Assembly: GCF_048544455.1 (NCBI RefSeq)
Contig: NC_133534.1
Location: 220,810,292 to 220,874,291, forward strand
Direction: 5' to 3'
Length of the DNA: 64,000 nt
Origin: Silene latifolia
Taxonomy: Eukaryota > Streptophyta > Magnoliopsida > Caryophyllales > Caryophyllaceae
Shown here: positions 56,572 through 64,000 of the stretch, piece by piece
How the letters are laid out: every line of letters starts with the position of its first letter
Position numbering within the stretch: position 1 is the first letter of the stretch
Made by a program: the position numbers and the translations under genes
The notes under the pieces: model-generated
Database searches by the model: none
The model's input: the letters and a program-made list of their open reading frames with translations, nothing else
Told to the model about the DNA's origin: nothing

Positions 56572-57715
56572 TGATTGTTGATCAAAAATAGAAGTCTTAT
56601 AATAATACTTTTTTAAATTTGTTATTAAGCGTATATTGTTATATAATTTTACTATTATGCTTTTTCGATCAACCTATTTGCATTTGTATTTTTGTATTCA
56701 CGAGTATAATCATCGCTAACCTATATTTTTCTTTTTCATTTTATATGAACTATTATCAAGGCATGTAATAAAAAGAAGCGAAAGTGAACTTCGGGTAAAT
56801 AATAAATAGTACTTCCTCCATTTCATTCAATTCCATACATTTGCCCTTTTGAACATTATTCACAAGTAGGGAGAATTTTCGATACAACTTCTAATATATA
56901 GCATAAAATCTAGTCATGTGAGATATTGTTTTAATTGTCTTATCGAGTACATTGTGAATAAAAAGTTTTTATAATTTTTACTAATATGTAACTAAAGATA
57001 TGAAAAAAACGGGCATTGATATACGTGTACAAAGCAATTGTATGGAATTGAATGAAATGGGGGAAGTATGATTTCTAAATTCTACTTCGTATGTTTTTAA
57101 GTTTATGTATTTTTTTGTCAAAACAGGAATAATACATAAAAATTACTCTCATAATTTCCTTAAAAAAAACCTACTCTCATAATTAATGGTAAATAAATAA
57201 GTACAAATAATTGAATGAAAAATCTTTAAAATTTCACAATTTACTTTTTGAACCATCATGACAATAATTAATCATTTTAATTATGTCATTTCCTCTTCCA
57301 ATTTAAGTTTTCTCCAACTCCCACCTTTTGATTGTTTTCTATAAAATTTACTTTACTTTTTTAAGTGGTTTATGCTTTTTTAACCATTATAAGATGATCG
57401 TTGATCTCAAAATGGAGATCTTATAATATTTCTTTAAATTTGTTATTAAGCGTATATTGTTATATAATTTTACTATTATGCTTTTCCGATCAACCTATTT
57501 GAATTTGTATTTTTGTATTCATGAGTATAATCATCTCTAACATATATTTTTCTTTTTCATTTCATATGAACTATTATCAAGACATATACTAAAAGGAAGC
57601 GTACTAAAAGGAAGCGAAAGTGAACCTTCAGATAAATATTAAATGGTATGGTTTCTAAATTCTAATCCGTATATTTTTAAGTTTATGTGTTTTTTTTTTC
57701 AAAACCGGAATAGAT
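56572..57715. repeat. Direct duplication, period about 820 bp
   Basis: 56572-56811 plus 57067-57135 match 57393-57715 closely (shared TTATTAAGCGTATATTGTTA and ATGAACTATTATCAAG). Copy 1 carries a MITE that copy 2 lacks. Confidence 0.85.
56812..57066. mobile_element. Stowaway-like MITE, 255 bp, TA target duplication
   Basis: About 28-bp inverted repeats, CTTCCTCCATTTCATTCAAT... with one mismatch, flanked by TA on both sides. The second copy of the surrounding block (near 57655) has a single TA at the same place and no element, confirming ends and duplication. Confidence 0.88.
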
Positions 57716-58613
57716 TATTTTATAGTCTTTAATACTATTTTTTTTATATAGGATCGTGGACATAAGTATCACAAGAGATGGATCAAATTCTTGAAATAGT
57801 AATAAGAAACTTAAAAAATTTTATGAACCTTTTGGAATTCGGATTTAGGGAATATAGTTTTTTAGATTATTGAGCAATTGAAATGAAAATTTAATTCATA
57901 ATACATGGAGTAGATACCGACCATACCGTTGAATCGTATCTAATATTTTTCTATCGATATACTAAATGTTTGTCGGATGTAAATAATATTTGAAACATGC
58001 ACGTGGTGATAAGACTTCAAAGATATTTCTATGGGATGGTTGATGGAGATCAGGTCTGGAAATAATTTGGAGATGACTGCACTGAGGTATTGAGTTTACA
58101 ACATAAGGCATCATTGAAGATTTTTCCATACGGAATTTATTACATACGCATGGTTTCAACTTTTAATATTTAAAAAACTCACTTTATTATATTGCGGAGT
58201 AAAACACACGTATATATAATGAGTTGTTTTTGTCATTGCTCCGTTGTCAAGTTTCTCAAAATTAGTAGCTACCGCATTGTCACTTGAAAGATTCGATTTA
58301 AAAAAAAATAAACCAAAGTTGTCAAAGAAATAAGATATTAACTGACTAATTTCTATGTATTTCAAGCCCGTATATTTTTAAATGGATCAACAACTAATTG
58401 CTCAAACAAATATTAACAATACGATAAAAATATCAAAACTAAAACAGATAAACCCGTGAATTTCACGGGTCACAAACCTAGTTACCACTTTATAAGGCAA
58501 GGGGCTACTCCCTCTATTGCCAATTGGTTTTAGAGTGAGACCCTCTTGGGCGTGCATTGTGAACTATTTCTTCTGCGTTTAGGTGCGGCTCAAGCCCGTT
58601 ATTGAATTTAACA

Positions 58614-58686
58614 GATTCGAACGGCTCCAAACTCCCACAAAGTTTGGTGACGACTCCTCTAAATCTTTATTCCGATTTGTGACCCT
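58614..58686. other. Spacer between TRIM and the right-hand copia element
   Basis: No feature recognised. Confidence 0.4.
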
Positions 58687-60177
58687 TGTTGGAGTTAGTG
58701 TCCTCCACAATAGTGTGTTTACATAATAAATCTCATTAAGGGAATATCATCAGATATTTAATTATTTGATCCTCGTCAGTTGATTAACGTAAATCGATAA
58801 CGGTTGGCTGACTAGAGTTTGACGTTATTGTCGTGAGACGGCGGTGATCAACTGGCCTCTTTCGGTCACACCTATAGGAACGAACCCCAATTGATAACTA
58901 ATTAATTGTATAGGATACAATTTATTTAGTCCCTTGATTTATAGACTAAGAGGTTAGTCGATTATTTTAGAGAGATTTCGAGTTGCGAACTCGAGGCACG
59001 ACAGTTATTATTTAATTATGCGATAATTGAATAATAAATTATGGGAGACGGGTTTTAGTTAATTAATTATTAATTCACTAAAATTGTACTAATTGATTAA
59101 TGTGATTAATATTAGTACGTAAATAATACTTCCTCCATACCACACCAATGGTAACATTGAGAATCTTGGCACTATTTATGGTCGTAGGGAATCTTCGATA
59201 TTATTCTTAATCTATAAGACAAAATATAGTCATGTGAGATCTTGTTTGATTTATCGTCATGAATGCTATAAGAATATCAAAATTTTATACTTTTTAATAA
59301 TGTGTAACTAAAGATAATCACGTTGCAAAACGTGTCTCGACAAGTGTGAAAAAGTCAATGTTACGGAGTGATTTGGATGAAATTACGGAGTGATTTGGAG
59401 TGATTTACGGAGTGATTTGGACGAAATTAATTGGAAGCATTTAAACATGAAACGATGTTTGATTAAAATTTACACGTATTTGTGCGACAAATATAAGAAC
59501 TAAAATGGACCCGTAAATGGGATATTGGACTGTGTAAATGGAGTGTAGTGGATGATTATGATCATTACACTTTGCTTATTTTTCTTCCATAATTGTCATG
59601 TGATCATTATGTGTGTCATAATGCATTGGACAATAAAACAAAGAAATGAATCCTTCACTCTACCTACTCCACCCGCCACTTCCACTACTTACACTCCATC
59701 TTTTGTTCATTTTTTTTCCTATACTTCATTACTTGACTTTTGCATGTGAACAAAACTTGGTCTATCTCTCTAGAATTATTATACATCATTTACTAAGAAG
59801 TTAGTAATCAAAAATATTATTACTAAGAGTGTTAGTAATATTACAAATGTTATCAAGGGTTAATTTTACAAGTATCTAGTTAATACTTGTAAGATTATTT
59901 TGGGTGATTTGTTCTTGGGTGCAACTTGAAGGAGACTTTATTTTTGAAGGTTTTTCAAGGAGGATCATCCATTTATTTTTAGCTCAAGAACAAACTAGAT
60001 AGGTGATCTAGTTTGTGCCCATATTACCATAAAAATCTATGTAAGGAAATTGTTTTTCCTTAACTTTCATTTTTATGCTTTTATATTTGCATGCATGTTA
60101 CATAGATCACTAAAATGATAAATTATGAGATAATTTAATTTTTATTAGAGAGTCTAATATGGATCTAAGATCTTTCA
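58687..60177 (+). repeat. 5' LTR of the right-hand copia element, about 1490 bp
   Basis: Starts TGTTGGAGTTAGTGTCC and ends CTTTCA, two bases before the primer site. It contains a MITE at about 59130-59400. The 3' LTR is outside the window, so limits rest on sequence hallmarks only. Confidence 0.65.
59130..59400. mobile_element. Stowaway-like MITE in the copia LTR, ragged right end
   Basis: Left end CTTCCTCCATACCACACC follows TA at 59128. The body (CATGTGAGAT, AATGTGTAACTAAAGAT) resembles the MITE at 56812. On the right, TCAATGTTAC is the inverted partner of GTAACATTGA, but the terminus is replaced by tandem copies of TACGGAGTGATTTGG. Confidence 0.55.
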
Positions 60178-60179
60178 AG

Positions 60180-60191
60180 TGGTATCAGAGC
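60180..60191 (+). other. Primer-binding site of the right-hand copia element
   Basis: TGGTATCAGAGC, complementary to initiator-Met tRNA. Confidence 0.8.
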
Positions 60192-63100
60192 TTAGGCTTG
60201 TAATTTGCATGTTGATTTTAAGCATATTAATAAATTATGAGATAATTCATAAAAACTCAAAAATTGTGTTAGAAGAGGTTTTAGCACGAAATTTTTGGGG
60301 CATGCACACCTATTGATCTAAAAAGATTTGTGGTAAAGTTTGGTGATTTATGAAGTTATTTTGCTATTTTTAATGATTTTTAGTAGAAAACCGAGTCAAA
60401 ATGCCGTATTTTAGTTATAAATTGACTAAAAATAGTTACAAGTTGATTCGGGTCATGTAATTTTTATGGTGTTTCATGCATGTTTTCTATTGATTGTATG
60501 CAAAATGTTGAAGGTTTGTTTGAAGTTTTGCATGTTTATTGATTTTATGAGATAAAAGTCGATAAAAGTGAAATAAATTAATCATAATTTTGAAACGATT
60601 GATTATGCCCTTGATAAATTTATTTACATTTGAAAATATTATTTAAGAGTTAAAAGTGAAATTTAAAATATGGTTTCACCTTGTTTTGATGTTTATTGGT
60701 TTTAGTGGTTAAAAACCGATAAATATCGATCTTTTTCTTCATAAATTTTATCCGAATTTTTGGGGCAATGTTTTTTGTGTTATTGGGAATGTTCCAGAAT
60801 ATTCAAAATTTTTGTTTTAATTTTTTGGGTAATTTTTCAATTATTTTGGTTTTTTACTTAAAAATTATGATTTTACCGATTAAATTAGCAAAATATCACC
60901 AAATCAAACTAATTCTTCATCATAAAATTAGTGAGGACTAATTTTGAGGTCCAAAATAGTTTGGACAATTAGTTTGGACTTAAATGAGATTTAAGAGTTG
61001 ATTATTGATTTTTACAAGTTTAAAAATCAATTAAATCCGCAAAATCCGAGATGGATACCAACGATTGATAGATAGGGCGATTTTGGCATCATTTTACAAC
61101 ATTTTAAGAATATTTATTTAAGTTGAATGAATGATTGTCTTTTATTTAAAGTATTTATCTTGTTTTACCTAGTATGGCCTAGTTTATTTTAATCGTTATT
61201 ACCCGAAATGAATGGGAATATCGATTTGTTTGTAATTAAATACGATCTCGTATCGTCGGTTTATAATTAATTAATAGTTTTATTTATTTTATTAATTAAT
61301 GTATAATAGGAATAACTATGTAATTCAATTGTAATAGTTATTCTTACCGGCGTTTCCAAAAGACAGATTACATCGAGACGATGTCTATTTTTGGAAGGTG
61401 TTCCAAATCCCACAAGAAGGAGCCACTTTTGGAATGAAGAGGCAAGGGACCAAGGAGTTGGTTTCCGAAATGTAATAGACTAGTTTTTATTAACTAGGTG
61501 GCCATACTAGGATTTTTCATATGCCTACTTGCTTGCTTGTTTTATTTTCGCGCATGCCAAAATCGCCATTCACATGCATTTTATTTTTCGCCCCGTTTGC
61601 CAATTCACGTCATTTACATTCACCGAATTAGTTCACTTATAGGGAATTTATGACTAAATTGACAAGATCTCTCACATAACTAAAATTGAGATTAGCCTTA
61701 CCAATTAGTAACACCTATGAATCCCTTGTTCATTAGAGCCACGCTCGCCCAAACAGGGTGTTCTCTTTTTACCTTGGGTAAGTAGGGTGGTAAACGGTTA
61801 TCACGCGCCAAAGTTGGTTGGACTCAACGGAGTATAAGACGGTCTTGTATTCCGGGGCTAGTAGATGGATTTGAGGAAATCCGTCAACAAAGAGTTCTAG
61901 AGGTAGAATTAGTCAACCGTTGACTTACCGAATTTACACGATTATGGGATGTTTCACCCAAGCGATGCTCATTTTTGTGTAATATTTGGGTCTTGGAATC
62001 ATTTATATAATTTAGTGGGATATCATTATATAAATGTTAAAACTTGTTGAACATGTTTTCACAAGTATTTTTAAAACATTGAATGTTAATTTTTCTTATT
62101 TTTCGTTCTTTTTCATTAATGTATATACTATAACATCGCGCACTTCATCCTCTTTTAATCCTCTATTTATTATTATACTTGTTTCGTTCTTACATAGAAA
62201 GCAGTTTCTTTCAAAAAATTCGGTAGCAATGATTGGTAACATGATTTACTAATTCACCTACATAAGTTTGCAACAATTATTGCGATTATTTTACAACTTA
62301 ACGTCCATACATATTAAAAAGGGGTTTAATATAGCGAACTATTATTATGAGTTTGAAAGGGAGTCACATTTTATCAAGAGAGTCTTGATTTCGAAAGTGA
62401 CACCTCCGTCATGATGATGACATATTGGTTTTAATTACTCAAGAGTAATTCAAAAGTTTGCGAAAAGAGTTTTCAAAAACACAAATAATACTCCAATATG
62501 ATACCGTCAAATGGCTCAATTCGAGAAAAGCCAAATCGATTGTTTATGCGCTAAAGAGTTTAGGCATATGATGACAATTGAACGGTGAGGTAGTCTAATT
62601 TCGCAAGAAATTGAGATTTTGCCACATGTTACACTCACTTTATAGTAACTCACTCTTACTAATGTATAAAATATCACGAATAATGTGAAGAGAGGCCTTC
62701 ATAAGATTCATTTTGCTTGTTGAAGCAAAGAGAAATGTGAAAGTGAGTGGGAGTTAAGAAGAAGCTACCCTAAATGTATGCGATAGAACAAAGTTGAAGG
62801 AGACATCTATTAAAAGGATAGGCTAGTTCCACTATCTTGGTATGAGATACCAAGTATGGGTCATTTCTTTGTAAAGAAGTTTACATGAATTGACAAAACA
62901 TAAGACCTAGCATAAGACATTTTTGTATCGAAATGATGCTAGAGTAGCAACGATTTCGATAAGGACAAATGTACTTAAATTTGATTTTAAGAGAATGTAA
63001 TCATCTATGTTTAAACATAGAAGGCATCACTCATGTGATTTAAAACAAAATGTTGTACCTATCCTATGATAACTTGGTGGTTGGTTTAGACCATACAAGT

Positions 63101-63250
63101 TAGAGAAATTTTACATTCTTCACGAAAACTAAATATTAAACTATCTTGTAGATTTTAAAGTCTCTAATCCGGTGAACCCAAATGATCAAACCTCAAGTAA
63201 ATTCGTTTAACGTATAAACGACTAGCACATCGTATAACCATTTGATTGAG
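60192..63250 (+). other. Decayed internal region of the copia element
   Basis: By position this should hold gag, protease and the pre-integrase domain, but no frame longer than about 72 codons and no zinc knuckle or DSGA motif was found. It is AT-rich and heavily mutated. Confidence 0.5.
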
Positions 63251-64000
63251 AATCTTATGGTATGTGTGCATGTATTATGTTTTTCTTTTGCAGAAAAGAA
63301 ATACAATAGTGAGGTGATTGACCATATACATACGGATGTGTAAGGCCAATAATAGGTTATATATACTTCGTTACTTTTACCGTAATGTTAAGTAGATAGG
63401 GATACTTTGTATCTATTTAATAAGACATAAAAGTGATTTTTGAAACGTGGAATATTTTCAAAATGAAGTAGTAAACCAAAAGCACGACAAGATCAAAATG
63501 TTGATCGGAAATTTCAAAGTAATGACTTTGAAGGTCAAATGGGTAATATCAAGTAATGACCTTGATGATCACTAAGAAGATTGTGAACCAGTTCACATAA
63601 ACCTTTTCCTTGGGACACCATAGAATATGGTGTAATCAAGAATATAAACCGAACTTTATGAGATATGATTTGAGGTTTTTCGCAATTTTGTAAGATATTT
63701 TCTCATTAAAAGTTTAAAACCCGACTATAATAGCCTAAATGACTCCATATGAGATATGGATAGGGAGAGTCCCTAACTTGTCATTTTTATACATTTGGGA
63801 CCATAAATGTTTATGTTCAGAACCAATTTATGTATTTGTGAGGGTTATCCAAAATTAAACCACATGGTTTTTACTCCTCCAAAATGAGAACAAAGAGTTT
63901 GTGGCTCATTATGCTGTCTTTCCAGAAAGATTTTCATTTTCTAGAAGACAAAGTGGGAGAAATTTTGAACTTATGGAAGTCCAAAACCCACAAACTGAGT
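63250..64000 (+). pseudogene. Copia integrase remnant with many stops
   Basis: Across changing frames, pieces keep copia integrase order: a IHTDV-type first-Asp region (63330), GYIYFVTFT (63354), RHKS-type stretch (63425), a GTP-(x)-NGV-like piece before the usual glutamate (63615-63650), then TPYEIWIGRVPNLSFL (63740-63790) and ENKEFVAHYAVFPERFSF (63885-63935). Stops are frequent, so it is long dead. Clade assignment is not attempted. Confidence 0.7.

Larger units (their letters stand above)
55165..58481 (+). mobile_element. Non-autonomous Helitron, 3317 bp, inside the TRIM LTR
   Basis: Begins A|TCTAAAAAATATAATTAAAAG and ends CACAAACCTAG|T with hairpin ACCCGTGAA/TTCACGGGT (58452-58470). The undisturbed LTR 1 reads GGAGAAAAATTACCACTT, whereas LTR 2 reads GGAAAAGAA|element|TTACCACTT, which fixes both ends and the A-T insertion site. 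The interior is AT-rich with tandem repeats (55480-55800), a (GTT)n run, a duplicated 820-bp block and a Stowaway-like MITE. A 68-codon frame at 56361 has no recognisable domain. Confidence 0.88.
54794..58613 (+). mobile_element. TRIM (miniature LTR retrotransposon), second LTR split by a Helitron
   Basis: LTR 1 about 54794-54975 (182 bp) ends ATTTAACA and is followed at once by TGGTATCAGAGCC (54976-54988), the initiator-Met tRNA primer site. The internal region is only about 135 bp. LTR 2 is 55113-55164 plus 58482-58613 (184 bp in total), interrupted by a Helitron. There is no coding capacity, which defines TRIM. The exact left LTR edges and target duplication are unclear. Confidence 0.75.
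58687..64000 (+). mobile_element. Degenerate Ty1/copia element, 5' LTR and interior, runs off the right edge
   Basis: Long 5' LTR (58687-60177), primer-binding site TGGTATCAGAGC at 60180, a non-coding or decayed gag/protease interval, then recognisable integrase remnants from about 63250 to the edge. RT, RNase H and 3' LTR should lie to the right. Integrase before RT and tRNA-Met priming support copia. Confidence 0.75.

Noticed and set aside
62034-62252. 72-codon frame in the right-hand copia interior
   Set aside because: Low-complexity, hydrophobic, no homology by eye; likely chance in AT-rich decayed DNA.

Overview
This is nuclear DNA of a flowering plant, very probably a eudicot. It is AT-rich, has spliced genes with GT-AG introns, and is packed with plant transposon families: Ty1/copia, Ty3/gypsy, LINEs, Helitrons, MULEs, and hAT, Tourist-like, Stowaway-like and CACTA pieces. 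No species marker was found; Caryophyllales is only a guess.

Only two ordinary host genes are visible, and they converge. HMG-CoA reductase (+, 38145-40180, four exons, 533 aa) catalyses the committed step of cytosolic isoprenoid synthesis at the ER. A KIX-domain Mediator subunit 15-like gene (-, 45489-40751, twelve exons, 787 aa) is a transcription co-activator subunit. Both assemble into uninterrupted reading frames, and their 3' ends lie about 570 bp apart.

Layout. 1-871: 5' part of a LINE ORF1 (-), running off the window. 872-5990: AT-rich DNA with a MULE-type MITE (2179-2676), Helitron 3' ends and a LINE remnant. 5990-9901: a 5'-truncated Ty1/copia element. 10935-15840: two copies of one LINE family with triplet tails, a near full-length minus copy and a 5'-truncated plus copy, separated by a 225-bp (TTA)n tract. 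16360-18080: a CACTA end, an LTR/leader remnant and a Tourist-like MITE.

18171-36773 is the most interesting part: a Russian-doll nest. A small MULE (9-bp target duplication) contains a hAT MITE, a 404-bp Helitron, and a 16.8-kb Helitron on the minus strand that encodes a Rep/Pif1-helicase protein and a replication protein A-like protein. That Helitron is itself broken by a 2.45-kb long-TIR element in an RPA exon (8-bp duplication) and by an 826-bp non-autonomous relative inserted about 10 bp inside its own 5' terminus. Removing the small Helitron restores a canonical 5' end for the large one.

45968-54573: a Tourist-like MITE holding a complete Ty3/gypsy chromovirus (46188-54462; TSD TAGAT; two LTRs of about 1337 bp) whose LTRs and leader carry arrays of a palindromic decamer, CTCGATCGAG. 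54794-58613: a TRIM element whose second LTR is split by a 3.3-kb Helitron; the unbroken first LTR is an in-window empty-site control. 58687-64000: the 5' LTR and degenerate interior of another Ty1/copia element, running off the right end.

Caution: many single-base differences between the two gypsy LTRs, and many frameshifts in the gypsy and LINE reading frames, fall at CAG/CTG trinucleotides. This looks more like sequencing error at CHG-methylated DNA than real decay, so 'pseudogene' calls for those elements are provisional.
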